Part shown: one piece after another, positions 1-8,906 of the stretch
Numbering within the stretch: position 1 is the stretch's first letter
How the letters are laid out: the number at the start of each line of letters is the position of its first letter
DNA from: Rhodonellum psychrophilum GCM71 = DSM 17998
GTDB lineage: Bacteria; Bacteroidota; Bacteroidia; Cytophagales; Cyclobacteriaceae
Direction of reading: 5' to 3'
DNA length: 64,000 nt
Assembly (NCBI RefSeq): GCF_000381545.1
Contig: NZ_KB906681.1
Span: forward strand, 62,001 to 126,000
Translations under genes and position numbers: made by a program
Notes under the pieces: generated by a model
Seen by the model: only the letters and a program-made list of their open reading frames with translations
What the model was told of the DNA's origin: nothing
Databases searched by the model: none

Positions 1-71
1 TCAAGATTATTAAATAACCTTTCTGAAAGTACCAAGGCCAATCCTGAAACATGCAGGTTTTGGAAAATCCA

Positions 72-803
72 TCAGACTTTGTGGATGCGTTTGAAGAGCT
101 GATCCTTCAAGCCCTTGCCGATGGGGATGCTCTTCTTGCCGATTTCGAGGTGGGAATCTGCAACGGCATCCAAATGGGAAATATTGACCAAAAATGACCT
201 GTGTACTCTCAGAAAAATGTCCTTGGGCAATTTGTCGCAGAGGTGTCCCAGTGCACTGACAATCGTATAGGTCTGTTCAGGGGTCACAATTTTACAATAA
301 TTGCGCTCGGCTTCTATATAGAGGATTTCCCCAAACATCAGCTTGATCAGTTTATTCTGGTTCCTGATAAAAATACGGTCTTCCAAAAAATTCACCGCCA
401 CATCTGACTCGTTTTCCGCACCCGCTTTTTCAGAAATTTGATTCACCACCAATGCGATGGTTCTTTCCAGATTCAGCATATGAAAAGGTTTGCCAATAAA
501 AGCATAGGGATTGGTTTTTTTGGCCTCATTGAATGTCGCCTCATCAATATTGGCGGTGAGGTAAATCATGGGGATGGCTTTCCTTTCATGAATGGCTTTG
601 GCGGTGGCGATGCCGTCCAATTTTCCCTTGAGCCGAATATCCATCAGGATTAAATCCGGTTCGTTTTCGAGGGCGTGATGAATAGCCTCTTCTCCCCGGG
701 TTTCTATTCCGGTCACCTCATATCCAAGTTTGCTTAGCTGCAAAGAGATATTTGCGGCGATGATCATGTCATCTTCTACGATTAATATTCTGGTTTTATA
801 CAT
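72..803 (-). CDS. LytTR-type response regulator
   Basis: Cytoplasmic response regulator of the LytR/AlgR type, 243 aa, a normal length. Residues 4-120 form a receiver: acidic pair D11/D12, phosphoacceptor D55 in LMDIR, and the conserved Lys in the FIGKPF loop near residue 105. Residues about 140-243 are a LytTR DNA-binding domain (ILYIEAERNY and FLRVHRSFLVNI motifs). Its ATG overlaps the stop of the upstream histidine kinase by one base (TAATG), so the two are translationally coupled and almost certainly form a cognate two-component pair. Target promoters are not evident. Family assignment is secure; the signal is unknown. Confidence 0.95.
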   Translation of the reverse strand: MYKTRILIVEDDMIIAANISLQLSKLGYEVTGIETRGEEAIHHALENEPDLILMDIRLKGKLDGIATAKAIHERKAIPMIYLTANIDEATFNEAKKTNPYAFIGKPFHMLNLERTIALVVNQISEKAGAENESDVAVNFLEDRIFIRNQNKLIKLMFGEILYIEAERNYCKIVTPEQTYTIVSALGHLCDKLPKDIFLRVHRSFLVNISHLDAVADSHLEIGKKSIPIGKGLKDQLFKRIHKV

Positions 804-2746
804 TATGCCGCATGTTGAATATGAAATTCAAAAAACACCTGGGTACCTCCCTCCTGAATCAAATGCATCTTCCCTTCCAGCTGCCGACAAAGTAAGCCGA
901 TCAGCTGACTTCCAAATCCGGTGCCGCTGATTTGGCCATCAACATGCATACCGATACCATTGTCTGCTACTTTTAGCAATAAGCTGCCACCACTTTCCTT
1001 CATACTAATGTCGATTTCTCCAATTTTGTTTTCGGGAAAAGCATATTTCAACGCATTGGTCAAGAGTTCATTCACAATCAAACCTATCGGAATGGCTCTG
1101 TCAATGTCAAGATCGAGTGCATCCATGACACAATTGATTTTTATCCTTTCGCTGGCCCCAAAGGTTTCCAGCACATATTGACCCAGATTCAGAAAGTATT
1201 TTTTCATTTCAATGGCGGCCATGTTTTCTCCCAGATAAAGGTTCTGATGGATCAAACCCATGCTGTGGACCCGATTTTGGCTTTCAATCATGATGTTTTG
1301 AAGGCTGTCATTCTCTATTTGTGCTGTTTGAAGGGAAAGAAGGCTGGAGATGATTTCCATGTTGTTTTTGACCCTGTGATGGATTTCTTTCAATAAAAAC
1401 TCCTTCTCTTTGTTTTGCTTTTCGAGCAATTCACTGTAGCTTTTTTTCCGTAGAAATACCCGATAAAGGACTGCCAAAAAGAAAATCAGGACCGCGAACA
1501 GAATCAGAATAAATACCTGCAAAGTTTTTTGCTGATCAAGCCTGGCTTGCTGAATGTTGATGGTGGCTTCTTTTTGCGCCACATCCATTTCGGTCTGAAG
1601 CATGGCAAGCCTTTGACCGGCCTCGGCATTAAAAACTTCCTCCTGTAAATGATGGAAAATTTTAAATGCCTCATAAGATTCAGGCAAATCGCCCTTTCCT
1701 TCATACGATTTGCTCAATGCCTTGTAGGCATGGGCAAGGTAAAATTTATCTCCAAAATCACTTTTTGCCACCTCGATGCATTCAAGCAAATATTCCAAAG
1801 CATTGTCAAATTCACCAAGCGTATTTTGCAGTTTTCCAAGGGCTAAAAATGAGCGCATGATCATAAAATCATTTTCCAGTAAGCGGGCGTATTTTAATGC
1901 TGCATTTGCGGATTGTTGCGCTTGGACAAATTGGTTCAATTCCATATACAAATCAGCCAATGCAATGAAGGTATCACTGAGATTATTGTAGAAACCGTAT
2001 TTTTCCCCGATTTCGACAGACGCATTAAAATAATCCAATGCTTCATCATATCTGCCCAAAGCGATCAGGTTATTTCCCACTACGTGAAAGGTGAAATCAT
2101 AATCCAGATCTTTTATCCCCCTTTTTTTGAATAATTCCAATGCTTTCAAGCCATACTCCAAACCTTTTTCAAATTTCCCCTGCTTCCAAAACAGATTGCT
2201 GAGGTCGGAATACGCCATGGCCCTACCCTTACTATCTTGATGTTCCTCCGCTCTTTGAAGAGATTCCCCGGCGATTTCAAAGGCTTTGCTCAGGTCTCCC
2301 CTTCTTTCATAAACATAACCCAGGTTGGTATAAAGCAACCAACTTTCTTCCTCGGGAATTTTTCCCATGGCACTCCTGAGCGCCTCTTCGGCAGAATCCA
2401 ATTCCTCCATGCGCAGCAACACGGCACCTTGGGAAACCTGGAATTTCCCTTCCCAATAAAGGTTTTCCAAGTCCAATGCTTCTTCCAAACCTTGATTGAT
2501 AAATGCCAAAGACTTTTTGAGGTTTCGGGTATGGTAATAGTAGCCGAGATCATTCAGAATCTTCAAGCGAAGGGTCTTGTCCTTCATGTTCAAAAGTGAA
2601 TTTTCCAGCACATCAAGATATTCCACCCCAAATTTATCGGTATCCACAAAAACCTCCCGGTACTTGCGATTCGCGCTCACTTCAAAAATCTGTGCGTCCA
2701 AGCCTAAAGGAATCAAAAGAACAAGACTGTAAAAAAGTATTTTCAT
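803..2746 (-). CDS. TPR-repeat sensor histidine kinase (HisKA_2)
   Basis: Membrane sensor kinase, 647 aa. A signal peptide (residues 1-19, ending GLDAQ) is followed by a periplasmic tetratricopeptide array to about residue 390. Next come a coiled stretch, one membrane helix (about 405-430) and a cytoplasmic HisKA_2 dimerisation domain with EIHHRVKNN, where the phospho-acceptor is H456/H457. A HATPase_c domain follows (NELLTNALKYAF N box, DNGIGM and GTGFGSQLI G boxes). It is coupled by a one-base overlap to the LytTR regulator downstream. Its start codon lies only a few bases from an inverted copy of the intergenic repeat family, so its leader RNA would come from that element. Paralogue of the kinase at 6582-8528. 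The ligand is unknown. Confidence 0.93.
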   Translation of the reverse strand: MKILFYSLVLLIPLGLDAQIFEVSANRKYREVFVDTDKFGVEYLDVLENSLLNMKDKTLRLKILNDLGYYYHTRNLKKSLAFINQGLEEALDLENLYWEGKFQVSQGAVLLRMEELDSAEEALRSAMGKIPEEESWLLYTNLGYVYERRGDLSKAFEIAGESLQRAEEHQDSKGRAMAYSDLSNLFWKQGKFEKGLEYGLKALELFKKRGIKDLDYDFTFHVVGNNLIALGRYDEALDYFNASVEIGEKYGFYNNLSDTFIALADLYMELNQFVQAQQSANAALKYARLLENDFMIMRSFLALGKLQNTLGEFDNALEYLLECIEVAKSDFGDKFYLAHAYKALSKSYEGKGDLPESYEAFKIFHHLQEEVFNAEAGQRLAMLQTEMDVAQKEATINIQQARLDQQKTLQVFILILFAVLIFFLAVLYRVFLRKKSYSELLEKQNKEKEFLLKEIHHRVKNNMEIISSLLSLQTAQIENDSLQNIMIESQNRVHSMGLIHQNLYLGENMAAIEMKKYFLNLGQYVLETFGASERIKINCVMDALDLDIDRAIPIGLIVNELLTNALKYAFPENKIGEIDISMKESGGSLLLKVADNGIGMHVDGQISGTGFGSQLIGLLCRQLEGKMHLIQEGGTQVFFEFHIQHAA

Positions 2747-2749
2747 CTA

Positions 2750-2920
2750 TTCAACCCGTGTTATGCATTTCCAACCCTATTCCAAGCTGGAACCGCTAAT
2801 GAATCAGTCTATTGTTTACCGTTTTTGACTTTACCAAATCGGTACGAAGCCCTATACACCAAATGGCCTTATTTTCTTACAGTTTCAATACCCACCGGGA
2901 ACCCTACTGCATATCTATTT
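2750..2920 (-). repeat. Dispersed intergenic repeat, copy A (inverted)
   Basis: Inverted copy of the ~170-bp family. Reading plus strand it starts with TCAACCCG..TTATGCATTTCC, contains the core GTTTTTGACTTTACCAAAT, and ends with CAGTTTCAATACCCACCGGG and a TGCATAT terminus. It fills about half of the gap between the divergent genes at 2746 and 3087. The remaining 2921-3086 carries a weak GGACAGAAAA..CATCC element at 3001-3025 and nothing else I can name. Many substitutions relative to other copies, but the ends and central block align. Confidence 0.7.
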
Positions 2921-3086
2921 TTAAAGATAGGAAAATATACCATTCAGATATTCAATTTTTTACGATTTTGAAAACCTTCGGTAAGTATAATCCCAGCTTC
3001 GGACAGAAAACCACAGGATTCATCCCGAACGCTTTTTTTAATTTGAAAATCCAAGGCAAATTCAAATCAAACAAATCCAAAAAATC

Positions 3087-3854
3087 ATGAAATCAAAAAT
3101 GATAATGTTATCGAAAGGGCTTTTTAGCTTTCTGCTTTTATTTGTGACAATTCAGGAAACCCATGCCCAAGATGCCCCGAAGGGACATTTGATGAATGTA
3201 ACCGAGTTAACCATCATCCCCGGGCACGACCTGCAATTTCAGGAAGGGATCAAAGCCTGGAAGAACTGCTACCTTGAAAACAAAGGCGAATGGAAGTGGA
3301 GAGTCTGGCGGAAAGATCAAGGGGAAGGTAGTGTCTATGTATTGGCCTCAAACATGGCCAATTGGGGAGATATGGATCTTACTGATGATAGCGGGAACAA
3401 ATGTGCAAATCTGGCAAGACAGATGATCAATCAGCATATTGAAAAATCCAACAATCAAGTGACCCGGTTTCTTCCTGAGGTAAGTGCCAATGTAGCCATG
3501 GAAGATGAAGTCATCGGTGTCAACAGGTTTTACCTGAATATGGAAAACGGGCACAAATTTTTTGCGCTTATCAAAGAGGTGGAAGCCTTGGTGGCTAAAG
3601 CGGAAGGTTCCCTTCAACATTATTGGTACTCCTGGCAAACCGCCGGACCCGGAACACCCAACTACCATGTGGTGACCCCATTTAAAAATTATGCAGCTAT
3701 GGATAGCCACAAGAGTGTCTGGGCCATTATAGAAGCGTCGGTTGGAAAGGAGAAAAGGGATGAAATGCAGCAGGTTTATAGAAGCTCAGTAAAAGAAAGT
3801 GATTATTCAACCTACAAACTTATGAAGGATATCAGCCATACCGGCAAGGAATGA
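3087..3854 (+). CDS. Exported protein of unknown function
   Basis: 255 aa. Signal peptide of about 27 residues ending THAQ, so periplasmic or outer-membrane associated. The mature part looks like two related modules (about 35-130 and 140-240), each with an opening strand, a helix rich in W/K and an alternating strand pattern. This resembles ferredoxin-like alpha-beta barrel (NIPSNAP/ABM-type) proteins, but I do not recognise a defined family. Notable aromatic clusters are EWKWRVWRKD and HYWYSW. It stands alone between two repeat copies (2750-2920 and 3890-4068), so it is probably monocistronic. No catalytic motif is visible; the function is unassigned. Confidence 0.8.
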   Translation: MKSKMIMLSKGLFSFLLLFVTIQETHAQDAPKGHLMNVTELTIIPGHDLQFQEGIKAWKNCYLENKGEWKWRVWRKDQGEGSVYVLASNMANWGDMDLTDDSGNKCANLARQMINQHIEKSNNQVTRFLPEVSANVAMEDEVIGVNRFYLNMENGHKFFALIKEVEALVAKAEGSLQHYWYSWQTAGPGTPNYHVVTPFKNYAAMDSHKSVWAIIEASVGKEKRDEMQQVYRSSVKESDYSTYKLMKDISHTGKE

Positions 3855-3889
3855 GCCACTCCAAGGCAAATTGATGGCAAAACAATAGG

Positions 3890-4068
3890 AAATCCATGTA
3901 ATGCATTGGGTTTCCTATTGGGGCTTGAAAATGCAAGAAAACCCGGCTGTTTGGAGAGCAATGCAAATCACCGATTTGGGGAAGTCAACAAACACAAATA
4001 ACTGACTGACTAGGAATCCACTTCAGGTTCGAATAGCATTGGAAATGCATAAAAAAGATTGAACAAGC
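3890..4068 (+). repeat. Dispersed intergenic repeat, copy B
   Basis: Direct-orientation copy in the 327-bp gap between genes ending at 3854 and starting at 4182. It opens with TAATGCATTGGGTTTCC, carries a GGGGAAGTCAACAAA block and ends GGAAATGCATAAAA. Well diverged in the centre. A pair of arms, GCGTAAGGG (4067-4075) and CCCTTATGC (4112-4120) followed by eight or more T, could be a large-loop terminator just after the repeat; this is weak. Confidence 0.65.
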
Positions 4069-4181
4069 GTAAGGGTTTCTCCATAAGAGATTTAGTTGAG
4101 TTGATCAAACGCCCTTATGCTTTTTTTTGACGGCGAAGCCGAAAACCGATCAGAGTAGGCAATAAAAAACAGGAAAACACG

Positions 4182-4694
4182 ATGAAAAATTCATTCCGAT
4201 TCTTAATTGCATGTTTAGGATTTTCACTATTCAGTTTTGGCTGCAGCGAACCCACGGCTGAAAAAGAATCCGTATCAGTTGCAGTGGTCACAGAAACCAA
4301 GCCTGATATGGCCGCAATCAAAGCAGAAATACAGGCGATAGAAAAGGCTTGGTCCGCTGCTGACAATGCAAAAGATGCAAATTCCTTAGGGGCTTTCTTG
4401 GCGAATGATGCCGTGAGTATGTCCGCCAACAGTCCAATGGCAGTTGGCAAAGCCGCTATTGTAAAGGAAATGGAAGCCGGATTTGCCAGCAGACCTGCGG
4501 GGCAAACAGTTTCCTATGAGGTGTTGGACGTCTTTGGAGATGACAAATTGGTCACAGAAGTCGGGAAATCTACGCGTATGGATGCCTCGGGAAAAGTTAT
4601 TTCCACCGGAAATTATATGGCAATCTGGGAAAAAAGAGATGGAAAATGGCTTTGTATCAGGGATATCGGCTACAGCAGTACCAAGGAAAATTGA
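4182..4694 (+). CDS. DUF4440/SnoaL-like lipoprotein
   Basis: 170 aa lipoprotein. The N terminus is a lipoprotein signal with lipobox FSFG-C21, so the mature protein should be anchored in a membrane facing the periplasm. Residues about 45-165 fit the NTF2-like cone fold of the DUF4440/SnoaL superfamily: IEKAWSAADNAKDA helix, a central strand set, and a C-terminal YMAIWEKRDGKWLCIRD strand pair typical of DUF4440. Such proteins bind small ligands or act as ketosteroid-isomerase-like enzymes; the substrate here is unknown. A strong terminator follows at 4726-4757, so the gene is likely monocistronic. Two other NTF2-like proteins occur at 13631 and 25379. Confidence 0.88.
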   Translation: MKNSFRFLIACLGFSLFSFGCSEPTAEKESVSVAVVTETKPDMAAIKAEIQAIEKAWSAADNAKDANSLGAFLANDAVSMSANSPMAVGKAAIVKEMEAGFASRPAGQTVSYEVLDVFGDDKLVTEVGKSTRMDASGKVISTGNYMAIWEKRDGKWLCIRDIGYSSTKEN

Positions 4695-4725
4695 TTTTTC
4701 AGGGGAATTACCAATTCTTTTTTTT

Positions 4726-4757
4726 GAGGGGGTATTTGCAAATCCCCCCTCCTTTTT
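4726..4757 (+). terminator. Rho-independent terminator after the DUF4440 gene
   Basis: Stem GAGGGGG (4726-4732) pairs with CCCCCTC (within 4744-4751). The intervening TATTTGCAAAT is itself partly self-complementary and extends the hairpin. A run of five T follows (4753-4757). It lies 32 bases after the DUF4440 stop. Confidence 0.85.
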
Positions 4758-4817
4758 CAGTAAAAATAGAAACTTTAAAATCGGAGTAGTCCAAAACCGG
4801 AATAATCAAGCAAACAT

Positions 4818-6149
4818 ATGAATATAACAACCAGCACTTCCCTCTCCTCTATTCAAAGTACAGAACGCATCATCTCATTAGATGTCATGAGGGGAATAGT
4901 CCTGTGCGGCATCTTGTTGATGAACATCAATGGATTTGGCTTAGCTTTTGGTTACAACAACCCTTCTGTCTTAGGAGGGGATACAGGTTTGAATCTCTAT
5001 ACTTGGATGGTAACCAACCTTTTTTTTGAAGGAACTATGCGGGCATTGTTCTCTATGCTTTTTGGAGTAGGTATGTTTATATTTCTGGATAGACTTTTGA
5101 AAAAGGATGCTGGAATCAAGGCTTCTGATATCTATTTTCGCAGGATTACTTGGCTGCTGGTTTTTGGATTGATTCATGGGTATTTACTGCTTTGGCTAGG
5201 AGAGATTCTTTACGAGTATGCATTGATGGGATTTTTGGTTTATTCCTTTCGGAATATGGCACCAAGGAATCTAATATTTACTGCAGTTCTACTTTTCAGT
5301 ATTGGAACAGCATGGAATTATAATGACTACCGAACAGACCATGAATGGTTCGGCAAGGTTCAACAAGCTGAGATGTCCCTTCTTTCAGGTCAGGAACTTT
5401 CAAAGGAATTAACAGAAGCCAAGGATTCATGGGATAAAAGAGAAGCTAAAAATTCACCGGAAGCCACTGGGGAATATATGAAGGAAATGCAGAAGGGATA
5501 TTTTTCGGTAGTCAAGCACCTCGCTCCCATCATGTACGATTTCAATGTCAATGGCCCATATAGAGGAGGACTTTGGGACGTATTGAGTATGATGTTGATC
5601 GGCATAGCACTTTTTAGATGGGGACTGCTCTCAGGCGAAAAACCTTCCTTTCCTTATTGGCTGATGGTGGGAATTGGTTATCCCATTGGAATTGCAATCA
5701 ACTATTATGAGATGCAAATGATTTTAGATGCTAATTTTTCCACCCTTTCATTTAGTCAGTCCAATATTACTTACTACTGGGGAAGAATTTTTGTGGCCAT
5801 GGGACATGTAGGATTGATCATGCTTTTTTGCAAAACCCCCATCTTTGGATGGCTGAAAACATCTCTTGCTGCAGTCGGCAAAATGGCGCTGACCAATTAC
5901 CTGATGCATTCTGTGATCTGTATGTTTGTTTTCACCGGAGTTGGCTTTGGCCTCTTTGGTCGATTGGAACGCTTCGAATTATTGTATGTGGTTTTCTCTA
6001 TCTGGATTTTCCAGCTGATTGCCAGTCCAATCTGGTTAAAGTATTTCCATTTTGGCCCTATGGAGTGGGTTTGGAGAAGTTTGAGTTACCGGAAAAAGCC
6101 AGCGTTTAGGAAAGAGGCAGGGAAATTGGTCAGCGTGCCGGTGGCTTAA
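4818..6149 (+). CDS. DUF418 family membrane protein
   Basis: 443 aa polytopic inner-membrane protein of the DUF418/YeiB type. The N-terminal motif RIISLDVMRGIVLCGILLMN is the family signature, in which an Arg/Asp pair starts the first helix. About ten hydrophobic segments follow. The DUF418 domain proper occupies roughly residues 240-430, ending in a segment with ASPIWLKYFHFGPMEWVWRS, a hallmark of this family. Members are proposed transporters or acyltransferase-like proteins; no function is established. It sits alone after a terminator and before a 430-bp gap. Confidence 0.9.
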   Translation: MNITTSTSLSSIQSTERIISLDVMRGIVLCGILLMNINGFGLAFGYNNPSVLGGDTGLNLYTWMVTNLFFEGTMRALFSMLFGVGMFIFLDRLLKKDAGIKASDIYFRRITWLLVFGLIHGYLLLWLGEILYEYALMGFLVYSFRNMAPRNLIFTAVLLFSIGTAWNYNDYRTDHEWFGKVQQAEMSLLSGQELSKELTEAKDSWDKREAKNSPEATGEYMKEMQKGYFSVVKHLAPIMYDFNVNGPYRGGLWDVLSMMLIGIALFRWGLLSGEKPSFPYWLMVGIGYPIGIAINYYEMQMILDANFSTLSFSQSNITYYWGRIFVAMGHVGLIMLFCKTPIFGWLKTSLAAVGKMALTNYLMHSVICMFVFTGVGFGLFGRLERFELLYVVFSIWIFQLIASPIWLKYFHFGPMEWVWRSLSYRKKPAFRKEAGKLVSVPVA

Positions 6150-6581
6150 AAGAAATTCAGATGGACTAGCTGGTTTTCATTCAAGAAATAAATTTAAGTA
6201 TTCAAAGGGTAAAACAATCCCTTCGTTCTTCTATGGTGTCAATTAAATAATCCCTATAAAGATTAATTTATAGATAGATGGTTTTCTCACTTTTACTCCT
6301 TAAAGTTCATAAAATTAAACCTGTTGCCCACCAGGTAATAGTTCTTGAACAGCATTTCCGGATGTCTCAAATTCTCCTGTTTTTTTTAACTGGAAATGTT
6401 TTGGTTATAAAAAATTCAAAATTTTGTACATCTTTAAGAAATGGCCAAATGCTAGAGTTTTGGGAACTTATAAAAAATCCTTGAAAAGTTTACTATGGAG
6501 CTTATCAAATTCCCGGTTAAGGGAAAGTAAATCCAACATTAATTTCTTTGATACATGAAGCGGATAACATCATAAACTCTA
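6150..6581. other. Gap without a convincing gene
   Basis: 432 bp. AT-rich, with a weak AAGGG..CCCTT hairpin near 6218-6232. A 68-codon open frame at 6278-6484 has no family resemblance or good start context and is not called. No copy of the repeat family is visible here. It presumably holds the promoter of the orphan kinase. Confidence 0.5.
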
Positions 6582-8528
6582 ATGAAAATCTCCTTTTTTT
6601 TCTTTCTTTTTTTCTTATTTACCACAACTTTTGCTCAAAATCTTTCACCTGAGCAAGTTGCTGATTTGAGTGAAACTTATCGGGAGAAGGCATTGTGGTT
6701 TCGGGAAATGCCACATTTTAACCGTGACAGTACCGTTTTTTACCTTGATACCGCTGCTGCCTTACTCCATAATAGTAGGCCCATTCAATATGAACGTTTG
6801 GCAAATTTGTATAGGGATATTACCGATAGGGCCAATCGGTCCCATAACTTTATAGTGGTGGATTCTCTCGCTCCTATCGGCTGGTCTTATTATGAAAAAA
6901 TTCCCGACGACCAAAAAGATAATGTTTTGGGTTATAATTTGTTGATCAATTGGGCTCTGATAAAAATAATTAGGGGAGAACCAAAACCTGGGCTAGAACT
7001 TTTTGTAAAAGCATTGGATTTGCTCAAAGATGATAAACGACCGGAGATTCAGCTAAAAATTTTAAAAGATAAGGGTAGGTTTTATTACCAATATGGCTTG
7101 GCAGAAGAAGAAGAAATAGGCATTCAATACTTGAAGGAGAGTATGATCGGCTATCAAAAATCAGATTATCCTGAAAAGTATGAAAGCCTTGTCATTGCAT
7201 ACAAACTATTGTCTTACCATTTCGAAAATTCAAATCCCGATTCGACAGATTATTATATGAATCGACTGAAAGAGCTTTTACCCCAAATCACCAATCCATT
7301 TCATCACACTTGGTATTATTATTCGATGGGTAATAACCTGATTAAAAGAAATAAATCTGACGAAGCACAATCATATCTGTTAAAAACCATACGACTATTG
7401 GAGGAATATAACCTGACTACGATAGATGTATATCAATTTGCACATTCCAGTTTGGGTGACATTGCCAAGGAAGAAGGCAGGTATGATGATGCAATTGACT
7501 ATTATCAAAAAGCCAAGAATTCGTCTATTGAAATCAACACAAAATCAAATACAGCCTATTTTATCAGCAAATTATATAGTGTTTATGAGCAAATGGGCGA
7601 CTTCAAAAAAGCACTTGAACACTACATTGAGTATTCTGAAGCTGACAATATTATCGAAGTAGAAAGAAACGAAAGAAGCCTTCGTGAAAGTGAATTGCAG
7701 TTGAATCTAGTCCAACAAGAGAAAGCGCTTGCCGTAAAAAAACAACAACAATACATTTACATAGTGGTCTTGTTCCTTGGCACTTTTATGCTTGGACTTT
7801 TATACCGGAATTACAGACTGAAACAAAAGAGTAATCAGAAACTGGAAGTACTGAATGAAGAATTAGCCCATAAAAATGATTTGCTTGATAAACGCAATGC
7901 AGAATATGAATTGCTTTTGAAGGAAATTCATCACCGGGTGAAAAATAACCTGGAAATCGTTTCGAGTTTATTGGAATTACAATCCTCACAGATACAAGAC
8001 CCTTCGGTGCAGGCAGCCATGCTTTCCAGCCAAAACCGGGTTCACTCCATGGGAATTATTCACCAAAAACTCTATCAAGGTGAGAATTTGGCCTCCATCG
8101 AAATGCGGGATTATTTTATCAATTTGGGAGAAAATATTTTAGATTCCTTCAATGCCAGTGGTAAAATCAAAGTGGAGTGTAATATGTCGAAATTAATACT
8201 TGATGTAGATACGGCAATTTCTATTGGATTGATTACCAATGAATTAATTACAAATTCGGTAAAATATGCATTTGAAGGAAAAGATTCGGGAACGATAAAA
8301 ATCAGTTTAAGCCCCATTGCCAATGAAGAGGAAAAAAAGGAAGTTGAACTAAAGCTTATCGTCACTGATGATGGGATTGGGAAAGTCGCCGATCAACCTT
8401 CAAAAGGCACAGGTTTTGGTACGCAGCTCATTGCGCTTTTGACAAGGCAATTGGATGGGGAATTGACTTATGAAAATAACAATGGGACAGTTGTTTCTTT
8501 ACTTTTTAAAAAAGCGAACATAGCTTAA
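6582..8528 (+). CDS. Orphan TPR-repeat sensor histidine kinase (HisKA_2)
   Basis: 648 aa membrane sensor kinase with the same plan as the one at 803-2746. Signal peptide (1-18, ending TFAQ), periplasmic tetratricopeptide array (about 35-385), membrane helix about 392-412, coiled coil rich in K/E/N, and a HisKA_2 domain with EIHHRVKNN (H450/H451). HATPase_c domain follows with NELITNSVKYAF, DDGIG and GTGFGTQLI motifs. No response regulator gene adjoins it and a terminator follows at 8558-8598, so its partner must lie elsewhere; the paralogous LytTR regulator at 72-803 is a possible cross-talk partner (inference). Confidence 0.93.
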   Translation: MKISFFFFLFFLFTTTFAQNLSPEQVADLSETYREKALWFREMPHFNRDSTVFYLDTAAALLHNSRPIQYERLANLYRDITDRANRSHNFIVVDSLAPIGWSYYEKIPDDQKDNVLGYNLLINWALIKIIRGEPKPGLELFVKALDLLKDDKRPEIQLKILKDKGRFYYQYGLAEEEEIGIQYLKESMIGYQKSDYPEKYESLVIAYKLLSYHFENSNPDSTDYYMNRLKELLPQITNPFHHTWYYYSMGNNLIKRNKSDEAQSYLLKTIRLLEEYNLTTIDVYQFAHSSLGDIAKEEGRYDDAIDYYQKAKNSSIEINTKSNTAYFISKLYSVYEQMGDFKKALEHYIEYSEADNIIEVERNERSLRESELQLNLVQQEKALAVKKQQQYIYIVVLFLGTFMLGLLYRNYRLKQKSNQKLEVLNEELAHKNDLLDKRNAEYELLLKEIHHRVKNNLEIVSSLLELQSSQIQDPSVQAAMLSSQNRVHSMGIIHQKLYQGENLASIEMRDYFINLGENILDSFNASGKIKVECNMSKLILDVDTAISIGLITNELITNSVKYAFEGKDSGTIKISLSPIANEEEKKEVELKLIVTDDGIGKVADQPSKGTGFGTQLIALLTRQLDGELTYENNNGTVVSLLFKKANIA

Positions 8529-8557
8529 TTTAATATTGAAAATCATATAAGTTTTGA

Positions 8558-8598
8558 CCTGCCCAAATCCTGTCCCTGAAAGACGGGCAGGCCTTTTT
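8558..8598 (+). terminator. Rho-independent terminator after the orphan kinase
   Basis: CCTGCCC (8558-8564) pairs with GGGCAGG (8585-8591) across a 20-base loop that can itself fold. CC and five T (8594-8598) follow. It lies 30 bases after the kinase stop codon. Confidence 0.75.
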
Positions 8599-8805
8599 CC
8601 GATTCGGTTTGAAAAGCAAGTTGCTGCACAACCAAGTCCCAAAACTCAACCTTTTTAGGCTTGTATTTTATTTAGGCATTTTAATTTTTTCCCTTACATT
8701 ATAAATAGACATTCCTATTCAATTCCTTGTTTGGCTTAGGATTTTAGAGATGACTTGAATATCCCCACTTTGTATTTTTCATTGGAAAAATAAATTCCAG
8801 TAGTC

Positions 8806-8830
8806 GGACAGAAAAACAGCTGCTTCGTCC
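8806..8830 (+). repeat. 25-bp hairpin repeat, copy upstream of TonB receptor
   Basis: Imperfect palindrome GGACAGAAA..CAGCTG..CGTCC. It matches 11360-11384 at 23 of 25 positions by eye. The two copies bracket the TonB receptor gene, and the preceding bases (TTGGAAAAATAAA versus TTGGGAAAATAAA) are also alike. Related, weaker versions are at 3001-3025 and 25267-25292. Confidence 0.55.
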
Positions 8831-8906
8831 TTGTCCATAATTACATCAATCTGATTATCAAGATATTTACAGAGTATAGATTTTTAAAATTTACCTAAAC
8901 CAAGAT

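Larger units (their letters stand above)
8529..8906. other. Gap: terminator plus leader of the TonB receptor
   Basis: 378 bp between the orphan kinase and the TonB receptor. The first 70 bases hold a rho-independent terminator. The last 100 bases hold a GGAC..GTCC hairpin element at 8806-8830 that recurs downstream of the receptor. The middle (8600-8780) is AT-rich and I see nothing definable in it. Confidence 0.5.

Noticed and set aside
1-71. Possible gene end or start at the left edge
   Set aside because: 71 bases downstream of the LytTR stop; no frame continues into a recognisable protein and no hairpin terminator is evident.
6278-6484. 68-codon open frame before the orphan kinase
   Set aside because: Composition typical of AT-rich intergenic DNA, no family motif, no conserved start context; the apparent hydrophobic stretches follow from T-rich codons.
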